Source: TMED14 sp041192685 (GTDB lineage: Bacteria; Bacteroidota; Bacteroidia; Flavobacteriales; Schleiferiaceae). Taken from it: a stretch of DNA of 22,865 nucleotides. The DNA is taken from the NCBI GenBank assembly GCA_041192685.1, contig JBEEMM010000012.1, forward strand, positions 1 to 22,865, in the 5' to 3' direction. A program made the position numbers and the translations under genes. Positions 1 through 7,541 of this stretch are shown piece by piece (the stretch's first letter is position 1; each line of letters begins with the position of its first letter). The notes under the pieces were generated by a model that was not told the origin of the DNA, searched no databases, and saw only the letters and a program-made list of their open reading frames with translations.

Positions 1-20
1 TCAACGCTCCGTCTGCATGA
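1..20 (+). CDS. Possible last codons of an upstream gene (partial)
   Basis: Reading frame 3 ends in TGA at 18-20 after the residues NAPSA, and that TGA would overlap the adk ATG as ATGA, a junction used repeatedly in this window. In Bacteroidota the gene before adk is often a hypoxanthine phosphoribosyltransferase, but five residues cannot identify it. This is only a suggestion. Confidence 0.2.
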
Positions 21-589
21 AAAATATTGTACTCTTTGGGCCTCCAGGGGCAGGGAAGGGAACGCAAAGTGCGTTGCTCGTAGGTGAATTCGGACTCGTG
101 CACCTGTCGACGGGCGATATTTTTCGCCGCAACATCCATGAAGCAACCGAGTTGGGCCGCTGGGCCAAGTCGTTTATGAGCCAAGGGCAGCTGGTTCCCG
201 ACGACGTTACCATTGCCATGCTAAAAGACGAATGGTCGAGGTACCCCGATGCGGCCGGATTTATTTTTGACGGATTCCCTCGCACCAGTGCCCAGGCATT
301 GGCTCTGGACGAGATTCTTGCCCAGGCCGGGACTTCGGTTTCTGCCATGATTGGCCTCGAGGTTGACGAAGACGAACTCGTCAAGCGCCTTCTAGAGCGC
401 GGAGCCACTTCGGGCCGTTCTGACGACGCCAACGAAGACGTTATTCGCCAACGGCTCGCGGTCTACAGCCGCGAAACGGCTCCGGTACAGTCCTACTTCG
501 AGGCACAGGGCAAGTATCATGGTCTCAATGGCGTGGGCACAGTAGAAGAAATTGCGGCCGAACTTCGCGCCCTGATACAATCCCTATAA
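17..589 (+). CDS. adk: Adenylate kinase
   Basis: Cytosolic adenylate kinase (ATP + AMP <-> 2 ADP), 190 residues. The P-loop GPPGAGKGTQ lies at residues 8-17, the AMP-binding STGD at 31-34 and the DGFPRT signature at 85-90. The LID is the short type, without the zinc-binding insertion of longer bacterial enzymes, as is usual in Bacteroidota. The protein starts directly with the first beta strand (MKNIVLFG), so the ATG at 17 is secure. It lies 12 bp before obgE on the same strand, a common pairing in this phylum. An upstream gene may end in an ATGA overlap with this start. The long antisense frame over its first 430 bases is a shadow. Confidence 0.97.
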   Translation: MKNIVLFGPPGAGKGTQSALLVGEFGLVHLSTGDIFRRNIHEATELGRWAKSFMSQGQLVPDDVTIAMLKDEWSRYPDAAGFIFDGFPRTSAQALALDEILAQAGTSVSAMIGLEVDEDELVKRLLERGATSGRSDDANEDVIRQRLAVYSRETAPVQSYFEAQGKYHGLNGVGTVEEIAAELRALIQSL

Positions 590-601
590 AGATTTAAGAC
601 G

Positions 602-1615
602 GTGGCTGATTCCAATTTTATTGACTACGTCAAGGTCTTTCTGCAGTCAGGGCACGGAGGGGCAGGGAGCCGTCACTTCTTTAGGGCCAAAGGACTGCCC
701 AAGGGTGGGCCCGACGGCGGCGACGGGGGTCGAGGTGGACACATCATTCTCGAGGGAAATCCGCAGCAATGGACCCTGATTCACTTAAAGTACCGCAAGC
801 ACATCAAGGCAGACGCTGGCGAAAACGGTGGCCGCAACCTGCGCATCGGCGCGAGCGGAGAAGACGTTGTGCTTCAGGTTCCGCTTGGAACGGTGGTCAA
901 GGACTCCGAAACGGGTGAGGTGCTCTGCGAGGTTACGGAGGCGGGCCAGCGCGTGGTTTTTTTAGCGGGCGGACGCGGTGGACGCGGCAATGCATTCTTT
1001 AAAAATTCGGTCAACCAGGCTCCCGAGTTTTCACAGCCCGGCGGTCCTGAACTGGAAGGCTGGTTCTTGCTCGAGCTCAAGGTTTTGGCTGACGTAGGAC
1101 TGGTGGGTTTTCCCAATGCGGGCAAGTCAACCCTGCTGGCCACCATAAGCGCGGCGAAACCCGAAATCGCGGACTATCCCTTTACCACCCTGGTTCCCAA
1201 CCTTGGTGTGGTGCCGCACCGCAACTACACCTCCTTTGTTATGGCCGATATTCCGGGCCTTATCGAGGGCGCTGCAGAAGGTAGAGGCTTGGGTCACCGT
1301 TTCTTGAAGCACATCGAGCGCAATGCATTGCTCTTGTTTTTGGTCCCCTGCGACGCCAAAGACGTAGTGGAGGAGTACGAAATTCTCTTGGGTGAGTTGG
1401 GGCGATTTAATCCAGAACTCCTTACCAAGCGCCGTGTTTTAGCCATTTCAAAAACCGACATGCTCGACGAAGAACTGCTCGCTCAGCTTCTCGAAGGCGT
1501 GCGTCCACGCCTGCCGAAGGACCTTATTTTGACCACGTTCAGCAGCGTTACCGGCCAGGGTCTTGACCGACTCAAAGACTTGCTATGGGAATCCTTGAAT
1601 CGCTCAATCGACTAG
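602..1615 (+). CDS. obgE: GTPase ObgE/CgtA
   Basis: Essential Obg-family GTPase associated with the 50S ribosomal subunit and stress control, 337 residues. The glycine-rich Obg fold covers about residues 1-160, with runs such as GGPDGGDGGRGG near 35-46. The G domain follows, with G1 GFPNAGKS at 169-176, G3 DIPG at 216-219 and G4 SKTD at 283-286 (the NKxD position). There is no C-terminal OCT extension, so this is the short form. The only start matching the family N-terminus (ADSNFIDYVKV) is GTG at 602. The last 31 bp overlap the next gene, which implies translational coupling to the PAP2 protein. Confidence 0.97.
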   Translation: MADSNFIDYVKVFLQSGHGGAGSRHFFRAKGLPKGGPDGGDGGRGGHIILEGNPQQWTLIHLKYRKHIKADAGENGGRNLRIGASGEDVVLQVPLGTVVKDSETGEVLCEVTEAGQRVVFLAGGRGGRGNAFFKNSVNQAPEFSQPGGPELEGWFLLELKVLADVGLVGFPNAGKSTLLATISAAKPEIADYPFTTLVPNLGVVPHRNYTSFVMADIPGLIEGAAEGRGLGHRFLKHIERNALLLFLVPCDAKDVVEEYEILLGELGRFNPELLTKRRVLAISKTDMLDEELLAQLLEGVRPRLPKDLILTTFSSVTGQGLDRLKDLLWESLNRSID

Positions 1616-2136
1616 ACCAAAGGGTCTTCCTTGAGTTGGCGGGCCAGGGCGGCCCCATTGCGGACGCTATTTTCACGGCGGCTTCGAGTGCATGGCTTGC
1701 CCTCGCAATTTGGATGCTTCTTTGGGCTTCACGCCGACCCGACTACCCTGCAGCAGCTTGGATTTGGCTGCTGGTCACCATGGTTGCGGCCTTTGCTGCC
1801 GCGGACTGGACCGCAACCTTTCTTAAAAATTCCATAGGTCGCCCAAGGCCCTGCTGGCATCTTGAGGGGCAGTTCAGGGCCCTAGCGCAATGCAAAGGGA
1901 AGTTTGGCTTCGTTTCGGGCCATTCTGCCACTACTTGGGCCATACTTGCGGTGTTTTTGGCAAGTCGTCCGGCGGTATGGATTGGCCGGGCTGCAGTTCT
2001 CTGGGCTTTGACGGTCTCGTTTTCTCGGGTTTACGTGGGGGTGCACTACCCCGGCGACGTGCTGGCCGGCGCCCTAGTGGGCTTGCTAATAGCACGTGTC
2101 ATACTGCTCCTTCGACCCCTACCTTCGAGGCTATGA
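1585..2136 (+). CDS. PAP2-family membrane phosphatase
   Basis: Integral membrane phosphatase of the PAP2 superfamily, 183 residues. All three signature blocks are present: K81 to R87-P88 (the KxxxxxxRP block), SGH at 111-113 and SR 147-148 to H154 and D158. The two histidines and the arginines form the catalytic site. Hydrophobic segments lie at about 30-48, 56-80, 115-130, 136-150 and 158-178. Proteins this small typically dephosphorylate isoprenoid or lipid phosphates, such as undecaprenyl diphosphate, lipid A or phosphatidate. The sequence alone does not choose among these. The start overlaps obgE by 31 bp and the stop overlaps the crcB start as ATGA. Confidence 0.93.
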   Translation: MGILESLNRLDQRVFLELAGQGGPIADAIFTAASSAWLALAIWMLLWASRRPDYPAAAWIWLLVTMVAAFAAADWTATFLKNSIGRPRPCWHLEGQFRALAQCKGKFGFVSGHSATTWAILAVFLASRPAVWIGRAAVLWALTVSFSRVYVGVHYPGDVLAGALVGLLIARVILLLRPLPSRL

Positions 2137-2495
2137 ATGCACTTGCCGTAGCGCTTGGGGGAGCCTTGGGCAGCCTTTTGCGCTGGTCATTTAGCCTGCT
2201 TTTGCGGCGGGTTGATGCGCCCCTGTTCACCGCCTCGGCGGCGACCCTGTTGGCTAACATCGCTGCGGCGGCAATCCTGGGCTACCTCATGGCAAGGCCC
2301 AACCCTGACGCACGACTGCAGCTCGCATTAGTCACTGGTTTTTGTGGCGGATTCAGCACCATGAGCACCTTTAGTTGGGAGGCCTTAGAATGGGCCAAAT
2401 CGGGATCCTGGTTAGCGGCTCTTGCCTACGTAGCCGCAACGCTGGTTTTGAGCTTGGGCGCCGCTGCCGCGGCCTACGCACTAGCGAATAAGTAG
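2133..2495 (+). CDS. crcB: Fluoride channel CrcB/Fluc
   Basis: Small fluoride-exporting channel, 120 residues with four membrane segments, which works as a dual-topology dimer. Family motifs are GGALGSLLRW at 9-18, the asparagine of LLAN near 42 and the phenylalanine-box stretch GFCGGFSTMSTFSWE at 69-83. The frame stays open far upstream, but homology begins at MNALAVALGG, so the ATG at 2133 is the right start. It overlaps the PAP2 stop as ATGA. Only one copy is seen, fitting a homodimeric Fluc. No fluoride riboswitch is visible, and none would be expected inside this operon. Its last 15 bases overlap the 3' end of the convergent adhesin gene. Confidence 0.95.
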   Translation: MNALAVALGGALGSLLRWSFSLLLRRVDAPLFTASAATLLANIAAAAILGYLMARPNPDARLQLALVTGFCGGFSTMSTFSWEALEWAKSGSWLAALAYVAATLVLSLGAAAAAYALANK

Positions 2496-4673
2496 CAAGA
2501 CTCCCTGCTGCTCGACCGGAGAATCCCCGTAGTCGACGGTGAAAAGCGACCAAACATAGGTACCCTGTGGGCAGTCCGCGCCAGAATTGCCTAACCGCCC
2601 GTTCCACTCCTCTTGAGGGTCGCTGCTCTTAAAGACCACGTTGCCCCATCGATCAAGAATTTGCAGACGGTACTGCTTAATTCCCGTAGCGACCGGCCTA
2701 AAGCCCTCGTTGCCCCCGTCTCCGTTAGGAGTAAATGCGGTAGGAGACCAAACGTTATAAATTGGGTCAACGCGCACCGAGTCTGCGATCGTATCCCAGC
2801 ATCCGAACTCGTTAACTGCCAATCTTTGAACGAGGTACCACCCTGTATCTCGATAAACGTGCACCACAAAGGCCTGCTGCTCATAGAGGCTGCTGTCGCC
2901 CATGTCAAACCAAAACTGCTCCCCGGCATCCACAGAATCGGCGCGGACCTGCACTAGGGGCTGGTAGATCGTTACTCGCTTTGGATTAATGGTCATGGCA
3001 ACCCGCGGCCGGGGGTTTACCCGTATTGCCCCTGGGAAGAACTTTTCCACGGTGTCTTTGCAGCCCGTTTGGGTCCACATTCGCAGCCTAACGTCGTAGA
3101 GTCCGGCCTGGCGGTACACGTGCACTGGGTTTTCTACCGTGTCGCTGAACCCGTCGCCAAAGTCCCAAGCAAAATAACGGGTCCGCCGAGAGAAGGCACC
3201 TGCATCAAGGACCACTCGGTAGGGCTCGCAGCCGACCAAGGGGCCAATGGTGCTGTCTAGTCTTGGCCTCGGATCCACTACCACCGAGTCCACGTAGCTT
3301 TCGTCGCAGGATTTGGATCGGATGCGAAGGCTTACGTTGTAGGTCCCGGGAGACAGAAACTGCACGGGAGGGGGCTGAAGTCCGCTCCAGGTTGCCGGAT
3401 TGGCATCCCCGGGATTCCCAAAGATCCAGTCAAAAAGGGCTCCGTCGTACCATGTTCCAGCCGCGGTAAACGAAACGGGCTGCTGGTCAAAACAGGGTCC
3501 GCCGTTGTGGGTAAAGCTCGGATTAATGGGCGGGTAAATCCGAAACTTTACGAGGTCGGTATCGGCGCAGGGCCAGCCCGGGTTGGCCACAAGCATCACC
3601 CAAAAGGTGCCGGTGTCGCTAAACGTGAAGGTCGGGAGCGCCAGCCTCGAGGTATCGTCGCTGCGGCTGGGGTCGCCAAAGTCCCAATAAAAGGTTGAGG
3701 CATTGATGCTCTGGTGCTTAAAGGGCACGGTAGCGCCAATACAGATCTGAGTTGGATCGTCAATTTCAGAAACAATCTTGGCTACGATGTTTGCCTGGCA
3801 AGACGTCACGTTAAACTGGTAGTCCCGCCTTACGGTGTTCAGAAGTGCGCCGTTTCGCCATTCTTCGACGCAAATAGTAAGCACAAACTGGCCGGTAACC
3901 GCTAGCCGCCCGGTCAGTGCTCCCGTGGCTCCATTAATGCTCAGAGAAGGATTTCCCGGTATTGGGTTGCTCGCCGTAGCGGGGTTTAAAAAGCCAATGG
4001 TCGTGTAGGGGGGTGGCGCTGGAGGATTCGGCATCGGCGAGTTGAATCCGCTACCGTTGTCTTTGCCTCCTCCGTGCAAGGGGCTGCATAGGCTGTAGTG
4101 CAGGGAGTCGCCGTTTGGGTCAGTCGCCGAACTGGGAATGCTCAAATTTTCTTGGTTGCAGAGCACAATGGGAGGAAGGCTGTTCCACTGCGGGCTGCTG
4201 TTGCACAGGTCGTTGGGCGGAATCCGCGCAACTAGGGTAGAGCCCCAGTCGTCGGGCGTTGGGATGTTGCTAATGGTCGCATTTCTGCAGCAGCGCTGGT
4301 AGGTAATTACGTAGCCGTTGGCTCGGGCAGGCAGAGTGATGGTGGTGGTGTACACGGCGTACTCCGTGCAAATGTTGGGCGGCGCCTGAAGGCAGGGGTT
4401 TCCGGTGCTCAAGGGTACGGGAATGGTCGGCCCCTTGTTTACCGACAGGTTGTGCAGCAAAATGGGTTGGATTCCGTCGTAAATGCCTATTGACGATGTC
4501 GGATCCAACTGCGCCCCTGTGGAGTTGCAGTCGCGGTAGACCACAAGGCGAATGGTGTACTGGTTGTTGCCAATGCAGGTATAGGTCAGTTCTCCACCGA
4601 CAAGGTGGGCTGACCAAGCTCGGCTGCTGAGCAGCAGCAGGCTTAGGAAGGCAAGGAGACGCAGTCGGACCAT
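2481..4673 (-). CDS. Secreted PKD-repeat protein with CHU_C (type IX secretion) C-terminus
   Basis: Large surface or secreted protein, 730 residues. A signal peptide covers about residues 1-21 (hydrophobic LLAFLSLLLLSS, then AWSA), so the mature protein starts near AHLVGGE. The first 290 residues are the cysteine-rich domain common in Bacteroidota adhesins (GGELTYTCIGNNQY, VYRDC). Four PKD-like Ig domains follow at about 300-380, 385-465, 475-555 and 560-637; WDFGD occurs in the first and third. The C-terminal 90 residues are a gliding-motility-type CHU_C domain (FTPNGDG at 647-653, then DRWGNVVF, WNG, GTYVW), a sorting signal for type IX secretion. The ATG at 4673 gives the signal peptide; the 28 codons upstream look like shadow. 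Its start overlaps the GHMP kinase by 31 bp. The ligand is unknown. Confidence 0.9.
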   Translation of the reverse strand: MVRLRLLAFLSLLLLSSRAWSAHLVGGELTYTCIGNNQYTIRLVVYRDCNSTGAQLDPTSSIGIYDGIQPILLHNLSVNKGPTIPVPLSTGNPCLQAPPNICTEYAVYTTTITLPARANGYVITYQRCCRNATISNIPTPDDWGSTLVARIPPNDLCNSSPQWNSLPPIVLCNQENLSIPSSATDPNGDSLHYSLCSPLHGGGKDNGSGFNSPMPNPPAPPPYTTIGFLNPATASNPIPGNPSLSINGATGALTGRLAVTGQFVLTICVEEWRNGALLNTVRRDYQFNVTSCQANIVAKIVSEIDDPTQICIGATVPFKHQSINASTFYWDFGDPSRSDDTSRLALPTFTFSDTGTFWVMLVANPGWPCADTDLVKFRIYPPINPSFTHNGGPCFDQQPVSFTAAGTWYDGALFDWIFGNPGDANPATWSGLQPPPVQFLSPGTYNVSLRIRSKSCDESYVDSVVVDPRPRLDSTIGPLVGCEPYRVVLDAGAFSRRTRYFAWDFGDGFSDTVENPVHVYRQAGLYDVRLRMWTQTGCKDTVEKFFPGAIRVNPRPRVAMTINPKRVTIYQPLVQVRADSVDAGEQFWFDMGDSSLYEQQAFVVHVYRDTGWYLVQRLAVNEFGCWDTIADSVRVDPIYNVWSPTAFTPNGDGGNEGFRPVATGIKQYRLQILDRWGNVVFKSSDPQEEWNGRLGNSGADCPQGTYVWSLFTVDYGDSPVEQQGVLLLIR

Positions 4674-5500
4674 TTTAAGAACAGATGCCCGTTTAGGGAA
4701 AAGTACGCCAAGTCTTCGGGGTCTTGGGCTACGGCGAGGGCAAAGTCGCCCCCCCACGCGCCAAGGCTCTTTATGGTTGCACGAACGCCAGGAAACCTAT
4801 TCTGCACGCGCTCCATCCCAAGCCATGAGGCGGTGCGGTCTTCGAGTTCGTCGATGGCCTGCGACCAGGCATCTACGTCCTTGCTTGAAGCTAAATGACG
4901 CGACAGTGCGCTTATTGCATCAAGCTCACTGGCCAAGGGCTCTCTGCGGATTTTAGCAACCTCGCGCTGGCTGTCTTGCTTGCCGCCCAGATAGACCAAG
5001 CCAAAGTGCTCGTGGGGCCAATGGGCCGAGGCTACATTCTTCCAAACCGCGCTTCGAGGCCCTGTCTTTTGGTAGGCAATGGCTCCCACGGCACGCGCGC
5101 AGGCCACATCAAATCCTGAACCTTCAGAGGTTTCAAAGTGAAGCTCCATCGGGTCAAGACCAGTCCACTGGGCAATTAAATCGATGAGCGACGACGACGA
5201 ACCCCATCCCCAATTGCGGTTAAACTCGAGTTGGGTGCTCACGCGACCCCGGCTGGGAAGGTTTCCCTTGAGTTTTAGTACGGCACTGAGAATCCGCGAC
5301 AGGTGAGGGTCTTGGCTTGCGACGCAGTCCATCCAGACGCGGTCCTCGCTGTCTTTAGCGACCCAGTGCAGTTCGCAGTCCGCATCTTCGTATCGGAGCG
5401 TTTGGCCTTTTTCAGTGGCTATGGCTAAGGCCTCTGCGCCGTGGAGCACCCAGTATTCACCACTCAAGAGTAGTTTTCCGGAGCTCCTAAATTGAATCAT
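4643..5500 (-). CDS. GHMP-family kinase (GYDIA type), probably in the mevalonate pathway
   Basis: Cytosolic small-molecule kinase of the GHMP superfamily, 285 residues. The N-terminal strand SSGKLLLSGEYWVLHGAEALA is typical of mevalonate-type kinases. The ATP loop WGWGSSSS lies at 97-104, a variant of GLGSSAA. GSGFDVACA at 127-135 matches the GYDIA motif of the Bacteroidota subfamily and carries the likely catalytic aspartate (D131). The C-terminal GAWGGDFALA matches GHMP motif 3. The ATG at 5500 overlaps the HMG-CoA reductase stop as ATGA, which supports it over an upstream start inside that gene. This coupling suggests it phosphorylates mevalonate or phosphomevalonate, but which one is not shown by the sequence. 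Confidence 0.88.
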   Translation of the reverse strand: MIQFRSSGKLLLSGEYWVLHGAEALAIATEKGQTLRYEDADCELHWVAKDSEDRVWMDCVASQDPHLSRILSAVLKLKGNLPSRGRVSTQLEFNRNWGWGSSSSLIDLIAQWTGLDPMELHFETSEGSGFDVACARAVGAIAYQKTGPRSAVWKNVASAHWPHEHFGLVYLGGKQDSQREVAKIRREPLASELDAISALSRHLASSKDVDAWSQAIDELEDRTASWLGMERVQNRFPGVRATIKSLGAWGGDFALAVAQDPEDLAYFSLNGHLFLKWSDCVSLPS

Positions 5501-6849
5501 CGCACTACCCCTTCGGCTTGCGGAATCGGGATTCCGCGCAGTCGGCAAAATGCCGATACTACTTCGGCGTGGTGCGGAACCTTATCCGCAAAAAATGCGG
5601 TGAGCTCCGCTTTTTCAGCATCACTGGCCTCAAGCTGGTTGAGGATGTTCAGCAGGTGCATTTTCATGTGGCCTTTTTGAATTCCGGTGGTGGTCAGGGC
5701 CCGCAGGGCAGCAAAATTTTGGGCCAGGCCAGAGGCCGCAATAATGCCCATAAGTTCCTTGGCGCCAGGGTTTCCCAACGCTTCAAGCGCCAGCTGAACC
5801 ATGGGGTGCAGCTTGGTGAGTCCGCCAACGGTTCCCAGCGAGAGCGGAATTTCGATCCAAAAACGGAATTCACCGTCTTCAATTGAGCAGTGGGTCAGCG
5901 AGCGGTACTGCCCGTCGCGCGATGCATAGGTGTGGCAGGCTGCCTCTACGGCCCTAAAGTCATTGCCCGTCGCTAAGACTACGGCGTCAATACCGTTCAT
6001 GATGCCCTTGTTATGGGTCGTGGCACGGTAGGGCTCCACCTCTGCAATCTGCACGGCGCGCTGGAACTTTCGTGCAAATTCCTGCACGTCCATGCCCGAA
6101 CCGTCGTCGAGGTCTTCGATTGCGCAGCGCACCTCGCAATGCACCAGGCACTCGGGAGTGTAGTTGCTTAAAATGCACATTACCACCTCGAGGTCGCCGC
6201 TCGCCGTACCGGAATCGGTGGCAGCCTCCAGGCGAAGCACCTTGGCCATTTCCTCTAGGCAGGAGTTGATGAAGTTGGCGCCCATGGAGTCCCGGGTTTC
6301 AAAGCGAACCTCCAGCTGAAAGTAGCCGTCCATGGCGTCGCGACGGTCCTTGAGTTCAAGGCTGAGGATTCCGCCCCCACGGGCCCGCATGTTGGCAGTA
6401 ATGCCCTCGGTCGCGGCAAGAAGTTCTGGCGTTACCCGATCAAGAAGTGTGGCCAGCGCCGAAGCGTCTCCGTTAAACGTGAAGTGAATGTGGCCCACCT
6501 TGGTGGTCGAATGCACCGTAGAATGAAATCCGCCGCGGTCCATCCAAAACTGAGCGGACTTAGCCGCTGCCGCCACTACCGAACTTTCTTCGATGGCCAT
6601 AGGCAGGGTATAAATCTTACCATTAATGAGGAAGTTTGGGGCCACGCCCAGGGGCAAAAAGTAGTTTGCCACGGTGTTTTCAATAAACTCGTCGTGGCGC
6701 TGCTGCACGGCATCGTCGCTGTGGTTGTAGGAGGTAATCAATGCCATACCCTTTACGGGGTCCTTGAGATGCTCCTGGCTTAGCCAGGCTATTTTTGCGG
6801 ACTTGCTAAGCTTTGAAAAGCCGCGGATTTGGAGGTTGCTGCGCTTCAT
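5497..6849 (-). CDS. Hydroxymethylglutaryl-CoA reductase, class II
   Basis: HMG-CoA reductase of the bacterial class II family, 450 residues. It interconverts HMG-CoA and mevalonate with NAD(P)H. Visible motifs are ENTVANYFLPLGVAPNF at 57-73, the catalytic glutamate in MAIEESSVVAAA (E87/E88), the catalytic lysine in THNKGIMNG (K281), the aspartate in ATGNDFRA (D297) and the C-terminal histidine in QKGHMKMH (H394). Class II enzymes are often labelled degradative. Next to a GHMP kinase, in a phylum where many members use the mevalonate route to isopentenyl diphosphate, a biosynthetic role is more likely. The ATG at 6849 begins the conserved N-terminus (KRSNLQIRGFSKLSK); the 47 upstream codons are not homologous. 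A TACTTTTG promoter box sits 15 bp upstream. Confidence 0.95.
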   Translation of the reverse strand: MKRSNLQIRGFSKLSKSAKIAWLSQEHLKDPVKGMALITSYNHSDDAVQQRHDEFIENTVANYFLPLGVAPNFLINGKIYTLPMAIEESSVVAAAAKSAQFWMDRGGFHSTVHSTTKVGHIHFTFNGDASALATLLDRVTPELLAATEGITANMRARGGGILSLELKDRRDAMDGYFQLEVRFETRDSMGANFINSCLEEMAKVLRLEAATDSGTASGDLEVVMCILSNYTPECLVHCEVRCAIEDLDDGSGMDVQEFARKFQRAVQIAEVEPYRATTHNKGIMNGIDAVVLATGNDFRAVEAACHTYASRDGQYRSLTHCSIEDGEFRFWIEIPLSLGTVGGLTKLHPMVQLALEALGNPGAKELMGIIAASGLAQNFAALRALTTTGIQKGHMKMHLLNILNQLEASDAEKAELTAFFADKVPHHAEVVSAFCRLRGIPIPQAEGVVR

Positions 6850-6864
6850 TGTAAAAGAATACTG

Positions 6865-6872
6865 CAAAAGTA
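6865..6872 (-). promoter_or_regulatory. Putative -7 box (TACTTTTG) for the HMG-CoA reductase operon
   Basis: The minus strand reads TACTTTTG, a full match to the Bacteroidota -7 consensus TAnnTTTG. It ends 15 bp before the reductase ATG, which would give a leader of about 10 bases. No clear -33 TTTG is seen at the usual spacing, so this is moderate evidence only. It would let HMG-CoA reductase, the kinase and the adhesin be expressed independently of the two small genes upstream. Confidence 0.45.
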
Positions 6873-6877
6873 ACCCC

Positions 6878-7234
6878 TTAAAGGCTATGCGGTTCAGCCT
6901 TTCGCCAGATTGCCGCGCCCAAAGCGTAGGCGAGGGCATCCACGGGATCGGGCGTGAAACGCGCATCAAAAGACGGAATCCACCATTCAAAGGCCAGCGA
7001 CAAGGCTAGGGTAAAGAGGGCTACCGACCCCCAGCTCAGCACCAGCCTGGGCCAAATTCGTCGTGCCAGCATGCTAGGAATTCCCAGAACAACCGGAACC
7101 GTACAGAGCGGATCCAAGTAAGAATCGAGCAACAGAACGTTGAAGCCAAAGGCTATGGCAACCTGGTGAAGGCTAAAGGCGGCCAAGGCCGCCAGGCTTA
7201 CCCCGTTTAAACGGCGACCCAATAGGCCATCCAT
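6878..7234 (-). CDS. Small four-helix membrane protein (SYLD family)
   Basis: Integral membrane protein of 118 residues with hydrophobic segments at about 11-33, 42-58, 65-82 and 97-110. It contains LLLDSYLDPLCTVPVVLGI at 34-52, FEWWIPSFDARFTPDPVDALAYALGA at 82-107 and a histidine-glutamine pair (LHQ) in helix 1. I recognise this pattern from small Bacteroidota proteins sometimes labelled 'magnesium citrate secondary transporter'; that name is not supported by anything seen here. The conserved aspartates and glutamate beside the helices are notable for a metal or proton role, but this is inference. The ATG at 7234 is chosen because homology begins with helix 1. It overlaps the zinc-ribbon gene by 28 bp and lies 28 bp before HMG-CoA reductase. 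Confidence 0.75.
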   Translation of the reverse strand: MDGLLGRRLNGVSLAALAAFSLHQVAIAFGFNVLLLDSYLDPLCTVPVVLGIPSMLARRIWPRLVLSWGSVALFTLALSLAFEWWIPSFDARFTPDPVDALAYALGAAIWRKAEPHSL

Positions 7235-7485
7235 GCGAGTGCTCCTCCTACAGCAAGAACAGCCCAATGCGCCATCTTGCCGGCATTAATCAAGCCTCGC
7301 TTCCAATTAGAAATTTGAGGGTCCTTGTTCCACTCCATCATGGGCATTGTAAAGGCTTTTAGTCGTTCGGGATTGCTCTGGTTGGCAAAAGTGCTGTGGA
7401 TTGAGCGCGGACTCCCGCAACCAAGGCATTTCTGCGCATCATCGCCCCATTCTCCGCACTGCAAGCATTTTAAATGAGTAACCAC
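7207..7485 (-). CDS. Zinc-ribbon protein with a C-terminal membrane segment
   Basis: Uncharacterised protein of 92 residues. Two CxxC pairs (C7-C10 and C20-C23) form a likely zinc ribbon at the N-terminus. A linker with MMEWNKDP follows, then one hydrophobic helix at about 72-92 (HWAVLAVGGALAWMAYWVAV), which makes it tail-anchored. The only usable start is GTG at 7485: a stop lies 14 codons upstream and no ATG precedes the first CxxC. A perfect TAnnTTTG box ends only 4 bases before this GTG, so the mRNA may be leaderless. It overlaps the small membrane protein downstream by 28 bp, and the two probably work together. Function unknown. Confidence 0.72.
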   Translation of the reverse strand: MVTHLKCLQCGEWGDDAQKCLGCGSPRSIHSTFANQSNPERLKAFTMPMMEWNKDPQISNWKRGLINAGKMAHWAVLAVGGALAWMAYWVAV

Positions 7486-7489
7486 AGGG

Positions 7490-7497
7490 CAAAGGTA
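7490..7497 (-). promoter_or_regulatory. Putative -7 box (TACCTTTG) abutting the zinc-ribbon gene
   Basis: The minus strand reads TACCTTTG, matching TAnnTTTG exactly and identical to the box before coaX. Only four bases separate it from the GTG start at 7485, so transcription would begin at or within about two bases of the start codon. A -33 element is not evident. Confidence 0.4.
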
Positions 7498-7541
7498 ATT
7501 CTCGTACCGGGGCCATGGACTCTTTTAGGGGTCTTAAGAAC

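Noticed and set aside
1..432. 143-residue open frame on the minus strand over adk
   Set aside because: Serine/arginine-rich low-complexity shadow of a confident adk; no domain, and the opposite strand explains it.
1890..2132. Upstream extension of crcB
   Set aside because: Out-of-frame reading of the PAP2 gene; CrcB homology begins at 2133.
2613..3905. Several plus-strand frames of 60-114 residues opposite the adhesin
   Set aside because: No recognisable domain, no promoter, and all lie antisense to a confident coding sequence.
4674..4757. 28-codon N-terminal extension of the adhesin
   Set aside because: Arginine/proline-rich and located inside the GHMP kinase gene; the signal peptide begins at the ATG at 4673.
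6850..6990. 47-codon extension of HMG-CoA reductase
   Set aside because: Not like the family and overlaps the upstream membrane-protein gene; the conserved N-terminus begins at 6849.
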